64,000 nt of DNA from Chryseobacterium sp. (GTDB lineage Bacteria > Bacteroidota > Bacteroidia > Flavobacteriales > Weeksellaceae), in NCBI RefSeq assembly GCF_029240215.1, contig NZ_JARBTK010000004.1:248001-312000 (forward strand). Reading direction: 5' to 3'. The number at the start of each line of letters is the position of its first letter. The stretch's first letter is position 1. Positions 1 to 7,867 of the stretch are shown here, in pieces. The notes below the pieces were generated by a model. That model did not search any database and was not told the DNA's origin. It saw only the letters and a list, made by a program, of their open reading frames with translations. A program made the position numbers and the translations under genes.

Positions 1-642
1 ATCTGAAACCAGACTTCCGTTATTGCTTCCAAATCCTACATAGGCTATATTATTGATCACAAATACAGCACCATCTCTTCTCTTGGAGCCCCCCAAACTT
101 GTCATCGTACTCCATGATGCATCAGACTCACTGTATTTATAAAAATCCTTTAGCTCACTTCCGTCATATCCTGTTCCTACATATCCTTTATTCTCTATCC
201 CGAAAGCCAAAGCTGAATATCTCCCTGTTCCAGGAAAATCGTCGATTTGGCTCCATGAATTGGATGAAGGATCATATTTATAAAAATCTTTCAATTTATT
301 CAATCCATCATATCCTGTTCCTACATAACCATACGAATTGGTAGCAAAACCTACTGCAGAACTTCTTTTTGATCCTAAAAAGTCTGCTTTTTGAGTCCAA
401 GCGTTCAGGTTAGGATCATAGCTCCACAAATCATTATAATAAAATTCTCCATCATATCCTCCTGTGATATATCCTTTTCCGTTTACAACAAATGCAGACG
501 CATTGGAGCGGGGCTTACCATCCATATCCGAAACTCTTATCCAGTTTCCTATTAGTTCATCTTCATCATCATCATTTCGACAACTTAATACTAAAAAAGT
601 TCCTACAAGAGTAAGAGCCAAGATTGAAAGTTTACTGTTCAT
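1..642 (-). CDS. Kelch-repeat lipoprotein (3' end cut by window edge)
   Basis: The minus-strand frame opens at 642 and stays open to base 1, so about 214 residues are visible and the C terminus is missing. The N terminus is a lipoprotein signal (MNSKLSILALTLVGTFLVLSC) with the lipid-anchor Cys at about residue 21, followed by an acidic linker. At least three kelch-type units of about 50 residues follow. Each has a GYVGTGYDG-like strand and a YKYDPSSNSW-like strand, the pattern of a beta-propeller blade. It is probably a surface or periplasmic propeller lipoprotein. It is divergent from the DUF4270 gene, a neighbourhood I recall from flavobacteria. The ligand is unknown. The start is preceded by an AGAAGGAA-like ribosome-binding site. 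Confidence 0.8.
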   Translation of the reverse strand, partial: MNSKLSILALTLVGTFLVLSCRNDDDEDELIGNWIRVSDMDGKPRSNASAFVVNGKGYITGGYDGEFYYNDLWSYDPNLNAWTQKADFLGSKRSSAVGFATNSYGYVGTGYDGLNKLKDFYKYDPSSNSWSQIDDFPGTGRYSALAFGIENKGYVGTGYDGSELKDFYKYSESDASWSTMTSLGGSKRRDGAVFVINNIAYVGFGSNNGSLVSD

Positions 643-869
643 TATTCCTTCTTTTTTGTGCAAAAGAATTCTATTCTTACGTACCGTAAAAATTTTTTAG
701 ACGAATCGCTGCTTTTTATAGTCAATTGCCGTACTTTCTCTGATGGTTGACAAATCTCTTTAAAATTAATCATTTATCTAAAGATAAATTGGTTTTGTCT
801 AAAACTAATAACGAAAGGGAGAATAAATTTTATCCTCACTGCATCTTTACTATATGTTTGCAAAAAAAA

Positions 870-2213
870 ATGTACAAACAACTTTTATTATGTATTTCGT
901 TATTATTTTTATTTTCCTGTGAAGATGAAACTAATACTTATGAAGTAGGAAGTTCCTGGATAGATGCTCAGTCTAAAATAGTGATGATTGATACTCTTAC
1001 AGTAAAGATGTCTACGATAATGATGGACTCTGTGGTTACTTCCGGGAAGAGTGTAATGATGACAGGGAATATAAAAGATCAAACCTTTGGACAGGTGTCT
1101 TCTTCTTCTCTTTTTGAACTCACACCTTCAAGCTACACCTTAACATCACCCACCACTGCGGTTTTTGATTCTATTGTAATGTATCTTACCAATACAGATT
1201 TTTATTACGGAGACACCCTTAAAACATTCAGGCTCAACGTTCATCCTATGTCTGACCGAATAAAGCTTAATAATGGATATCTTTATAATAAAAGTAATTT
1301 TAATTATTCAGCCAATTCTATAGGAAGTGCAGAATTTTATCCGAGACCAAAAACGGACAGCAGCTATGTGAAAATTCGTCTGGATCAATCTTACGGACAG
1401 ACACTTTTTAATACTTTAAAAAATAACGATGTCAATAATCAGGAATATTTTCTGAATTTCTATAAAGGTCTTGCGTTAATTCCTTCTTCTGATAATAATG
1501 CCATGCTGCGTTTCGGGATCAATTCTTCTTATCAGGTACAGATTAATAAAAGTACTAAAGAAAAGGTTTCAAACACCGTTAGAATGTATTATCATACCAC
1601 ATCACAAAACGGAACCGAAGTGGTAAAATATACATTAGATCTGAACCCAAGTACCTCTAATCAGTATAACAAAGTGCAAAGTAATTTTACTGGCTCTGAA
1701 CTGGCAGGTCTCACTTCTACAAACCCGATATCATCCGCTAATTTAGGAAACAAAACATATCTTATGGCAGGAATCGGAGTTTACACTAAGGTAGAAATTC
1801 CATATTTGAAGTCACTAAAAAATTTATATGAAAATTATAAGATCATTGATGCCAATTTTTCGGTAAGCCCTGTCGCCGGATATTATTCTAACAGTTTTTA
1901 TAATCCCAGCCCTCTTTATTATTATGTTGGTGACAAACTAAACCATATTGTAAGTGCATATACTTCTTCTGACGGGAGCAGTGAAATTACGGCGGATTTA
2001 TCGGCCGACAGCGAGTTTCAGAATGAGCATGTCTATAATTTTTCTTTAACAAGTTTTGTTAACAATATACTATCAGAATCTGCAAACTCCAACTACAATA
2101 CACTTATTTATCCTTCTTCGTATAGCGATGTACTTTCAGGAAAAGCCGTATTTGGAGATCAGAAAAACAAAACAAATCCCGCCAAGCTTAAAGTATATAT
2201 TTTAGGATATTAA
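870..2213 (+). CDS. DUF4270 family lipoprotein
   Basis: The open frame begins earlier (747), but the Met at 870 gives a clean lipoprotein signal (MYKQLLLCISLLFLFSC, lipid Cys at about residue 17), so I choose it; about 447 residues remain. The body matches my memory of the DUF4270 family, surface-associated lipoproteins of Bacteroidota. It has an early TYEVGSSW segment, a DSVVTSGKSVMMTGNI stretch and a beta-rich middle (TTAVFDSIVMYL), and it ends in a short LKVYILGY strand. Function is unknown. It lies 10 bases upstream of an outer-membrane barrel gene, probably in one transcript. Confidence 0.82.
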   Translation: MYKQLLLCISLLFLFSCEDETNTYEVGSSWIDAQSKIVMIDTLTVKMSTIMMDSVVTSGKSVMMTGNIKDQTFGQVSSSSLFELTPSSYTLTSPTTAVFDSIVMYLTNTDFYYGDTLKTFRLNVHPMSDRIKLNNGYLYNKSNFNYSANSIGSAEFYPRPKTDSSYVKIRLDQSYGQTLFNTLKNNDVNNQEYFLNFYKGLALIPSSDNNAMLRFGINSSYQVQINKSTKEKVSNTVRMYYHTTSQNGTEVVKYTLDLNPSTSNQYNKVQSNFTGSELAGLTSTNPISSANLGNKTYLMAGIGVYTKVEIPYLKSLKNLYENYKIIDANFSVSPVAGYYSNSFYNPSPLYYYVGDKLNHIVSAYTSSDGSSEITADLSADSEFQNEHVYNFSLTSFVNNILSESANSNYNTLIYPSSYSDVLSGKAVFGDQKNKTNPAKLKVYILGY

Positions 2214-2223
2214 TTCAGAATTT

Positions 2224-3456
2224 ATGAATAAAAAAAGTAAAATAATAGTCAGCATATTATTCTCATATGCTTTTGTATCAGAAACGTATGCTCAGAACTC
2301 TTCACCATATTCATATTTTGGAATAGGAATGTTTAATAACGTAGATAATGCCAGAAATATAGCTTTAGGAAACACCGGTATTGCTTTGGATGCACCGGAT
2401 TATATCAATTCAAAAAATCCTGCTGCCATGACCAGTATTTCTACAAGGAATGTAGTTTTTGATATAAGCGGAATATTAAAGCACAATACAATTTCCAGTA
2501 ATTTAGGATCAGATAAAAGATTGAATTCTAATTTTACTAATTTCAGTGCCGCTTTAAGGATTTCAAAAAATATTTTTGTTGGTGTAGGTATGCAACCTGC
2601 AACTTCTTCCGACTATAAGATTTCATCTACAATTCCAATCGAAGGAACCACCAGCGAATATCCTGTCACCTACGAAGGCAGCGGTGGTATTTCAAATTGG
2701 GGGATAAGTTTGGGATATAAAATTAATAATAACTGGAGTGTAGGAGGGAAAGTGAAAAATAATTTTGGAACAATTGTCCGTAACGAAATCATTACAACGA
2801 CGTCTGAGGTGGAAATTAGTAGAAGTACAAGATATACCGGCTTCAGTTATAACCTAGGAACACAATACAAAAAAGACTTTACAGATAATTTTCAGCTGAC
2901 TTTAGGCGGTATTGTTAATTTTGGGAGTAAGCTTGTTTCAAAAGGAGAAGTTTCATATACAGAAAATAAAGACTATACGAATAGTGTTACTTCAAAACTT
3001 TCTTCAAAGGATTCTTCGCTGCCTTTTGAAATGGGATTAGGAATTGGTCTTTTGAAAAACGAAAAATACCGGATGACTTTTGACTTTACGCAAAGTAATT
3101 GGGATAAAGTAAAAAATACCGAAACTTCAGAGCAATATTACAAACAAAACACATATGGACTAGGTTTTGAAATTCTTCCCGGAAGAAAGCAGATTGAGAA
3201 AATTTCTGAAGCATTTATATACCGTTTTGGGGTTAATTATGATACCGGATATTATAAAATCAACAAAGCGAAAATTGATAAATTAGAGGCAACTGTAGGA
3301 TTAGGTATTCCTTTAAATAAGGTTATGCTGAATGTAGGTTACGGATACGGAATTCACGGAGTTCAAAAAAACGTTTCAATAAAAGAAAATTATCATATGC
3401 TTAATATCAGCATGAGTATTCTTGATACTTGGTTTAAGAAACGTTATCTCGATTAA
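2224..3456 (+). CDS. Outer-membrane beta-barrel protein, FadL/OmpP1-like
   Basis: 410 residues with a cleavable signal peptide ending at ETYAQ. The mature N terminus SSPYSYFGIGMFNNVDNARNI, followed by an ALGNTGIAL and SKNPAAMTS stretch, resembles the N-terminal plug of flavobacterial OmpP1/FadL-type or PorV-like barrels. The rest alternates short amphipathic strands (GISLGYKINNNWSVGGKVKNNF, TVGLGIPLNKVMLNVGYGYG). It probably acts in the outer membrane. It follows the DUF4270 gene by 10 bases, so co-transcription is likely, and it is closed by the hairpin at 3552-3585. The substrate cannot be read from sequence. Confidence 0.7.
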   Translation: MNKKSKIIVSILFSYAFVSETYAQNSSPYSYFGIGMFNNVDNARNIALGNTGIALDAPDYINSKNPAAMTSISTRNVVFDISGILKHNTISSNLGSDKRLNSNFTNFSAALRISKNIFVGVGMQPATSSDYKISSTIPIEGTTSEYPVTYEGSGGISNWGISLGYKINNNWSVGGKVKNNFGTIVRNEIITTTSEVEISRSTRYTGFSYNLGTQYKKDFTDNFQLTLGGIVNFGSKLVSKGEVSYTENKDYTNSVTSKLSSKDSSLPFEMGLGIGLLKNEKYRMTFDFTQSNWDKVKNTETSEQYYKQNTYGLGFEILPGRKQIEKISEAFIYRFGVNYDTGYYKINKAKIDKLEATVGLGIPLNKVMLNVGYGYGIHGVQKNVSIKENYHMLNISMSILDTWFKKRYLD

Positions 3457-3551
3457 GGAATATAAGTCAGTATCTAAAAATGAACCAGAAGAAACAAATG
3501 TTATGATCCTTTATATATTATTATCATATTTTGATGTATGATAAATAACAA

Positions 3552-3585
3552 AAAAGCCTTTAAATATTACTATTTAAAGGCTTTT
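3552..3585. terminator. Bidirectional hairpin terminator
   Basis: Perfect 15-bp arms (3552-3566 and 3571-3585) around a TTAC loop, with a T run on the plus side and an A run on the left. It can end the DUF4270/barrel operon on the plus strand and tRNA-Ser on the minus strand. Confidence 0.85.
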
Positions 3586-3605
3586 AATTTTTTTTGTCTC
3601 ACAAC

Positions 3606-3693
<88 letters not shown>

Positions 3694-3903
3694 ATTAACT
3701 CCGATTGTATCGTTGTTTTTGGTGGTGCAAATATAAAACGTTTTTTTTTAATCCCCAAAATATATTTTAAAATTTAAAAGAAAGATTTCAGTTTAATTTT
3801 TTAGAGTCTCAAAGACATTATAAAATAATTATTTGAAAGAAATTTTTCGAGATTGCTTCGACATATTAATATTATAAAAATACTTTTATCATTTTCAAAC
3901 ATG

Positions 3904-4710
3904 TTATTTAATTATACATTTAAGATATTCTTTATAGATTTCCCCGTTAAGTTTCTGTGTATTTTCAAAAATGTATAATTTAAAATCATCAACAACATAT
4001 TTACTAAGCAGAGCAATATCATTTTTGTTTAATGGAATGAATGCAGAATATTCATAATTACCTGAATCTGAAACCTCAACATCTATTTTAGTATTCTTTT
4101 TTATCTTTTGCCCATTAGTTAATAAAATTATCACACCTGTTCCGTCAACTACTGGCGTACTTCCATAGGTTTTTAAAGATAAATAATAGCCGTTATCCTT
4201 TGTAAAAGCCACAGGATCTAATAGAGGAGAATACTTTACTATTTTACCTGTAAATTTATCTTTTCGAACATCTATTTTCGAACAATAAAAATCAGAAGGT
4301 AAATTGAATTCGCCATCGACTTTGAAAGGAAATTTGGAAGGTTTTGTAGAACTATAAAGGAAATAAACATTTCTACTTTCTTCATCTTTAAGTTTTAATA
4401 TATAATCACCGAAAATATTTGATGTTTTTGAAAAATCTTCAACTATAAATTTTTTGTTGTAAACATCATCGTAATTAGATTTTGAATATCCATTTTTACT
4501 CTTATACACATCTCTAAGTTCCAATTTTTCGGAATTATAAAAATTATCATATCCAAATTCTTTTAATTGGTCTTCTATTGGAAGAGGTATTAAAGTTTTT
4601 CCTTTTAATAAATCTAAATTTTCTCCAATAAAATATTTTTCATCGAATCTGTATTGTGAAAACAAAATCGATGAGATTATTACTGCAAAAAATAATAGTG
4701 TTTTTTTCAT
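3904..4710 (-). CDS. Secreted protein of unknown function
   Basis: About 268 residues from the Met at 4710. An upstream in-frame Met at 4746 would put 12 extra residues before an evident signal peptide (MKKTLLFFAVIISSILFSQ), so I prefer the inner start. The mature part is polar and Lys/Asp-rich, with no motif I recognise. Visible segments include GVIILLTNGQKIKKNTKIDVEV (beta-rich) and a C terminus with two Lys-rich helices. It is probably periplasmic or secreted. It lies alone between tRNA-Ser and the tRNA block and shares no operon. It sits where I would expect tuf in related genomes. Confidence 0.6.
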   Translation of the reverse strand: MKKTLLFFAVIISSILFSQYRFDEKYFIGENLDLLKGKTLIPLPIEDQLKEFGYDNFYNSEKLELRDVYKSKNGYSKSNYDDVYNKKFIVEDFSKTSNIFGDYILKLKDEESRNVYFLYSSTKPSKFPFKVDGEFNLPSDFYCSKIDVRKDKFTGKIVKYSPLLDPVAFTKDNGYYLSLKTYGSTPVVDGTGVIILLTNGQKIKKNTKIDVEVSDSGNYEYSAFIPLNKNDIALLSKYVVDDFKLYIFENTQKLNGEIYKEYLKCIIK

Positions 4711-4882
4711 AATATGTTTTTTAAATTGCAATCTCAAAATAATCAATTAAAATTTCGAAAGCAATAACTCGAGAAGTTCTGATTAATTTAGCATTCCGCA
4801 AAATTATCATTTTTTATTGTCATCGCCAAGTTGTGAGATTGAGTTACATTAAGCTTTAAAAAGGAAATTTTAAGCAAAAAAT

Positions 4883-4901
4883 ATCCCGAAGAAATCGGGA
4901 T
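4883..4901 (-). terminator. Terminator of the tRNA block
   Basis: ATCCCGA/TCGGGAT arms with a 5-base loop, followed on the minus strand by a T-rich run. It sits 8 bases past tRNA-Thr, so the tRNA transcript appears to stop here. Confidence 0.75.
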
Positions 4902-4908
4902 GAAAGTG

Positions 4909-4980
4909 AGCCAACTACGGGACTTGAACCCGTGACCTCTTCCTTACCAAGGAAGCACTCTACCGCTGAGCTAAGTCGGC
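4909..4980 (-). tRNA. tRNA-Thr (anticodon GGT)
   Basis: Acceptor GCCGACT pairs with AGTTGGC (one G-U). The anticodon stem CTTCC/GGAAG encloses TTGGTAA, so the anticodon is GGT. The T-arm GGGTTCAAGTCCC is canonical. No CCA is encoded. It is the last gene of the Tyr-Gly-Tyr-Gly-Thr block. Confidence 0.95.
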
Positions 4981-5022
4981 ATTAAAAGAAAAAAATCACA
5001 CTATAGAAGAGTGATTTTGTTG

Positions 5023-5095
5023 AGCGGAAGACGAGGGTCGAACTCGCGACATTCAGCTTGGAAGGCTGACGCTCTACCAACTGAGCTACTTCCGC
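5023..5095 (-). tRNA. tRNA-Gly (anticodon TCC), copy 2
   Basis: Acceptor GCGGAAG pairs with CTTCCGC. The anticodon stem TCAGC/GCTGA encloses CTTCCAA, so the anticodon is TCC. No CCA is encoded. The sequence is identical to the copy at 5351-5423. A hairpin with a T run follows it on the minus strand (around 4990-5015), so it may be a terminated unit of its own. Confidence 0.95.
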
Positions 5096-5180
5096 AATTT
5101 TGTTTCCAAAACTATTGGTAAACGCTGTGCAAACTTAGGGAAAACCCTTTAAATTTACAAGTTTTATCTAATATAAAATG

Positions 5181-5261
5181 TGGGGAGAGCAGGATTCGAA
5201 CCTGCGAAGCCGAAGCAACTGAGTTACAGTCAGTCCCATTTAGCCACTCTGGAATCTCCCC
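5181..5261 (-). tRNA. tRNA-Tyr (anticodon GTA), copy 2
   Basis: Acceptor GGGGAGA pairs with TCTCCCC, discriminator A. The anticodon stem ACTGA/TCAGT encloses CTGTAAC, so the anticodon is GTA. It has a class II variable arm and a T-loop GGTTCGAATCC. It is identical to the copy at 5509-5589. Confidence 0.95.
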
Positions 5262-5350
5262 AGATATTAAAAACTGAAAGCTATCAGAGAAATCTACTCT
5301 GTGCTGCATCAGCAGTTAAAAAAAATCACGCCTAAAGCGGTGTGAAATTG

Positions 5351-5423
5351 AGCGGAAGACGAGGGTCGAACTCGCGACATTCAGCTTGGAAGGCTGACGC
5401 TCTACCAACTGAGCTACTTCCGC
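5351..5423 (-). tRNA. tRNA-Gly (anticodon TCC), copy 1
   Basis: Identical over its length to the tRNA-Gly at 5023-5095. Anticodon loop CTTCCAA. It is followed on the minus strand by an imperfect hairpin and a run of eight T (around 5319-5348), which looks like a terminator between the two duplicate units. Confidence 0.95.
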
Positions 5424-5508
5424 AATTTTGTTTCCAAAATCATTGGTAACGGTCTGCAAATCTAGAAAAATTCTTTTAAACCTGCAAGACTTTTTTTAAT
5501 ATAAAATG

Positions 5509-5589
5509 TGGGGAGAGCAGGATTCGAACCTGCGAAGCCGAAGCAACTGAGTTACAGTCAGTCCCATTTAGCCACTCTGGAATCTCCCC
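5509..5589 (-). tRNA. tRNA-Tyr (anticodon GTA), copy 1
   Basis: First tRNA of the block in the direction of transcription. Same sequence as the copy at 5181-5261, with anticodon GTA, long variable arm and no encoded CCA. Confidence 0.95.
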
Positions 5590-5686
5590 AGATATCAAAA
5601 GATCGATGTTCCTTTTTGCGAGTGCAAATATAGAACAGATTTTTTGAAATCTCAAACTTTTTAGTCAACTTTTTTTACTTTATTTT

Positions 5687-5977
5687 CTAAGCTAATTCTT
5701 TTTTCTTGATTAACAGTTTCTTAGCAGCATCCACACATAGATCCAAACTCTCTTCAAAACTTGTGCTTGTCTTTTTTACTACGATATCGTCTCCGGGAAC
5801 TACTAAAATAAGCTCGGTTGTTTTATTTGCTTTATCAGAATTGTTCTCAACTTTCAAAAACACTTTGCATTCCTGAAGTTTGTCATAAAATGTATTAAGC
5901 TTACTTACTTTTTTGTCAACGTGTGACTCTAACGGTTCGTGCGGAGTTAAGCCGATTGCTTGTACTGAAATCTTCAT
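5687..5977 (-). CDS. hpf: Ribosome hibernation-promoting factor, short HPF/RaiA type
   Basis: 96 residues, the usual length of short HPF/RaiA. It starts MKISVQAIGLTPHEPLESHVDKKVSKL, the conserved first strand and helix of this fold (KI-V-a-G---t--l--yv-kK---L). It has the later VEKKAxS-like segment (VVKKTSTSFEESLDLCVDAAKKLL). These factors bind the 30S decoding region in stationary phase and block translation. There is no C-terminal dimerisation domain as in long HPF. The ATG overlaps the xerC stop (ATGA, 5974-5977), so the two are translationally coupled. Confidence 0.93.
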   Translation of the reverse strand: MKISVQAIGLTPHEPLESHVDKKVSKLNTFYDKLQECKVFLKVENNSDKANKTTELILVVPGDDIVVKKTSTSFEESLDLCVDAAKKLLIKKKELA

Positions 5978-6861
5978 AATTCTTCTTTTTTGACAGCTCT
6001 TGGATGAGCTTGATTAAACACTTTTTTCAACTGTTCTATATTGGCATTCGTGTACACCTGTGTGCTTGCAAGACTAGAATGACCTAATATTTTTTTCACT
6101 TTAGAAATCTCTGCCCCATTATCTAAAACATGTGTAGCAAAGCTATGTCTTAAAATGTGAGGACTTGTTTTTCTCTTCGAAGTTACAAGACTAAGGTACT
6201 TATTAACTACTACATAAACAAATTTTTCCGTCAGTTTTTTACCTTTCTTATTGACGAAGAAATATGATTTGAATTCTTGCTGAGGTTTTCTGATCTGTAG
6301 ATAATTTAAAAGCAAATTTGCCAAATCTTCCGATATCGGAATATATCTTTCTTTATTTCCCTTACCTAAGATTTTTAGTTGTTGAACTTCTAAGTTAACA
6401 CTTTCAAATATTAAGCCACAAAGTTCTGCCTTACGAATTCCGGTTTGATACAAAACCTCAATAATACATCGATCTAGTATATTATCAGCTTTATCCATTA
6501 CATCAGTCTGAAGAACCTCCATTTCTTCCTGAGACATGGGAATTTGCTTCTCTGCATAAAATTTAAGGGAAGTAATTGTTTCTAAAGGAGAAACTTCAAT
6601 TTCACCCAATCTTAAAAGGAAAAGATAAAAACTTCGAAGTGATGAAAGCTTTCGGTTGATACTTCTTTTTGAAATATTATTTTCACTCAGCTCAACAATA
6701 AAGTTTCTGATCACTTTTTTGTCAGCTTTTGAAATATTTTCTGATGACTCTGTTTTGAGATAAAAAGAATAAAAATCATCAAGATCTCTACGGTAACTTG
6801 TAATGGTATGAGGCGAATACCTCTTTTCTAGTTGTAGATAGTCTAAAAACTTTTCCCGCAT
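5974..6861 (-). CDS. xerC: Tyrosine recombinase XerC/XerD type
   Basis: About 295 residues, the normal Xer length. I take MREKFLDYLQLEKRYSPHTI as the start (6861); the open frame reaches 6879 but the extra six residues are not family-like. The N-terminal SAM-like DNA-binding domain covers about residues 1-90. The catalytic domain shows the Arg in TGIRKAELCGL, Lys in LGKGNKERYIP, HILRHSFATH, LGHSSLASTQVY with the nucleophile Tyr in VYTNAN. It resolves chromosome dimers. It sits between rpsU and hpf, a flavobacterial order. Whether it is the XerC or XerD paralogue cannot be settled here. Confidence 0.9.
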   Translation of the reverse strand: MREKFLDYLQLEKRYSPHTITSYRRDLDDFYSFYLKTESSENISKADKKVIRNFIVELSENNISKRSINRKLSSLRSFYLFLLRLGEIEVSPLETITSLKFYAEKQIPMSQEEMEVLQTDVMDKADNILDRCIIEVLYQTGIRKAELCGLIFESVNLEVQQLKILGKGNKERYIPISEDLANLLLNYLQIRKPQQEFKSYFFVNKKGKKLTEKFVYVVVNKYLSLVTSKRKTSPHILRHSFATHVLDNGAEISKVKKILGHSSLASTQVYTNANIEQLKKVFNQAHPRAVKKEEL

Positions 6862-6879
6862 AATGTATATATAAAACAA

Positions 6880-6917
6880 AAATCACTTCTCAAATATAAC
6901 TATTTAAGAAGTGATTT
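6880..6917 (-). terminator. Hairpin between rpsU and xerC
   Basis: 11-bp perfect arms, 6880-6890 and 6907-6917, with a 16-base loop and a T-rich run on the minus strand. It probably attenuates or ends the rpsU transcript. The loop holds TATATTTG on the minus strand (6891-6898), a possible -7 box for xerC-hpf. Confidence 0.7.
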
Positions 6918-6939
6918 AGTATGTGTTTAAGAAAATTTC

Positions 6940-7137
6940 TTAAGCTTGTTCTTCCTTGCTTAATCCTCTTTGCTTATAAGCAGCTTTTAATCTAGCTTGT
7001 CTAAGAGTTACAGAAGGCTTAATAAAAGCTTGTCTAGATCTTAATTGACGAACTGTACCAGTTTTGTCAAATTTTCTCTTGTATTTTTTAAGTGCTCTAT
7101 CGATGGATTCACCATCCTTTACAGGTATTATTAACAT
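6940..7137 (-). CDS. rpsU: 30S ribosomal protein S21
   Basis: 65 residues, starting MLIIPVKDGESIDRALKKYKRK, with the Arg/Lys-rich TVRQLRSRQAF helix typical of bS21. bS21 sits near the 16S 3' end. In Bacteroidota it belongs to the structure that sequesters the anti-Shine-Dalgarno. It is transcribed from the promoter at 7161-7191, divergently from ssrA, and followed by a hairpin. Confidence 0.97.
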   Translation of the reverse strand: MLIIPVKDGESIDRALKKYKRKFDKTGTVRQLRSRQAFIKPSVTLRQARLKAAYKQRGLSKEEQA

Positions 7138-7160
7138 AATTTACATCTCATTTTGGATTG

Positions 7161-7191
7161 CAAAAATAGAACTTTTTTCTTGATTAGCAAA
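7161..7191 (-). promoter_or_regulatory. Bacteroidota-type promoter of rpsU
   Basis: Read on the minus strand: TTTG (7188-7191), exactly 19 bases, then TATTTTTG (7161-7168), which fits the sigma-ABfr consensus TTTG-N19-TAnnTTTG. It lies 24 bases before the rpsU start. Confidence 0.8.
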
Positions 7192-7273
7192 TTATTTCAA
7201 ATTAAAATTGACATTAATTTTCACATTTTTTAAAAGCAATTTTTAATATGAACTAAATTTAAACAAAATATCG

Positions 7274-7281
7274 TATCTTTG
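7274..7281 (+). promoter_or_regulatory. -7 box of the ssrA promoter
   Basis: TATCTTTG fits TAnnTTTG and ends 15 bases before the mature tmRNA 5' end, leaving a short leader to be removed by RNase P. I see no clear TTTG at the usual spacing upstream. Confidence 0.6.
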
Positions 7282-7296
7282 CCTTCACTAAAACAT

Positions 7297-7693
7297 GGGG
7301 TTGACTGGTTTCGACAGCAAGACCAATGGGTAAGTAAGCATGCAGAGAACCGTAGTGCGATCTCTTTAATCCCTTGCTACAAACTTTTAACTGGCAACGA
7401 AGAGTTCGCTCTTGCAGCTTAATCCGAATAAAGTAAGATTTCAAGCGCTTTCCCGAAGATAGTAAGGAAGCAAGATGTCTCACAAATGCTCTGTTCTGCG
7501 GCGTTTGATTCTGAGATATAGTAATGCAGAAATAAGGTTTTGGAAGCTTTGGTCAAGACTCGAAAATTTCAGAAGCTAAGGTTTAAGTTGGGTGTTTGCT
7601 CTCTGCTTAAACTCGAAAATCAATAGTAAAATAAGCATGTAGAAATCTTATGTATTGCTTGTTTGGACGAGGGTTCGAATCCCTCCAACTCCA
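7297..7693 (+). ncRNA. ssrA: tmRNA
   Basis: The 5' GGGGTTG pairs with CAACTCC at the 3' end (discriminator A at 7693; no CCA encoded). The tRNA-like T-arm is GAGGGTTCGAATCCCTC. The tag frame at 7393-7422 reads GNEEFALAA and stops with TAA. The resulting length is 397 bases. tmRNA rescues stalled ribosomes and tags the nascent chain for proteolysis. Its 3' end was used as an integration site: the last bases form the left copy of a 17-bp direct repeat whose partner is at 27567, so the 3' end is now followed by island DNA. Confidence 0.95.
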
Positions 7694-7696
7694 CTT
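7680..7696 (+). repeat. attL: 17-bp direct repeat in the ssrA 3' end
   Basis: TCCCTCCAACTCCACTT, identical to 27567-27583. It covers the end of the T-arm and the acceptor strand of ssrA, a classic integrase target. The next base differs (C here, T at the right copy). Confidence 0.9.
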
Positions 7697-7704
7697 CAAG
7701 ACTT

Positions 7705-7752
7705 AAGAGAACTTTGTATACTGTTGTAAAACAAGTACTTAAAAGTTCTCTT
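7705..7752 (+). terminator. Terminator after ssrA, inside the island
   Basis: Arms AAGAGAACTTT (7705-7715) and AAAGTTCTCTT (7742-7752), then TTTTATTTT. It belongs to the island, since it lies inside attL; it replaces the native terminator now found past attR at 27591-27620. Confidence 0.75.
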
Positions 7753-7760
7753 TTTTATTT

Positions 7761-7781
7761 TGTATCCGATTTTGTATCCGA
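7761..7781 (+). repeat. Left pair of TGTATCCGA repeats
   Basis: Two direct copies of TGTATCCGA, starting at 7761 and 7773 (12-base period), 64 bases inside attL. The same pair with the same period occurs at the right end (27432 and 27444). Likely integrase or excisionase arm sites. Confidence 0.6.
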
Positions 7782-7867
7782 AAATCTCAATTATTTCTAA
7801 TTAAGTATCATTGTGCTTAAATGCCTTATACAAGATATTAAACATTGCAATCTCTAGATTCTTCATA

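Larger units (their letters stand above)
5023..5589 (-). repeat. Tandem duplication of a Tyr-Gly tRNA unit
   Basis: Two units of about 240 bp, 5023-5261 and 5351-5589, each carry tRNA-Tyr then tRNA-Gly. The tRNA sequences are identical. The spacers between Tyr and Gly are clearly homologous (shared AATTTTGTTTCCAAAA and TAATATAAAATG ends) but have diverged in the middle. So this is an older tandem duplication with selection on the tRNAs. Confidence 0.85.

Noticed and set aside
99..700. Two plus-strand open frames (99-344, 464-700)
   Set aside because: Both lie opposite the kelch lipoprotein on the minus strand, which has clear repeats and a lipoprotein signal; the plus frames have no family-like features.
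5112..5309. 65-residue minus-strand frame
   Set aside because: It reads through tRNA-Tyr; not a gene.
7259..7483. Minus-strand frame over the tmRNA
   Set aside because: Antisense to ssrA, whose acceptor, T-arm and tag are all clear.
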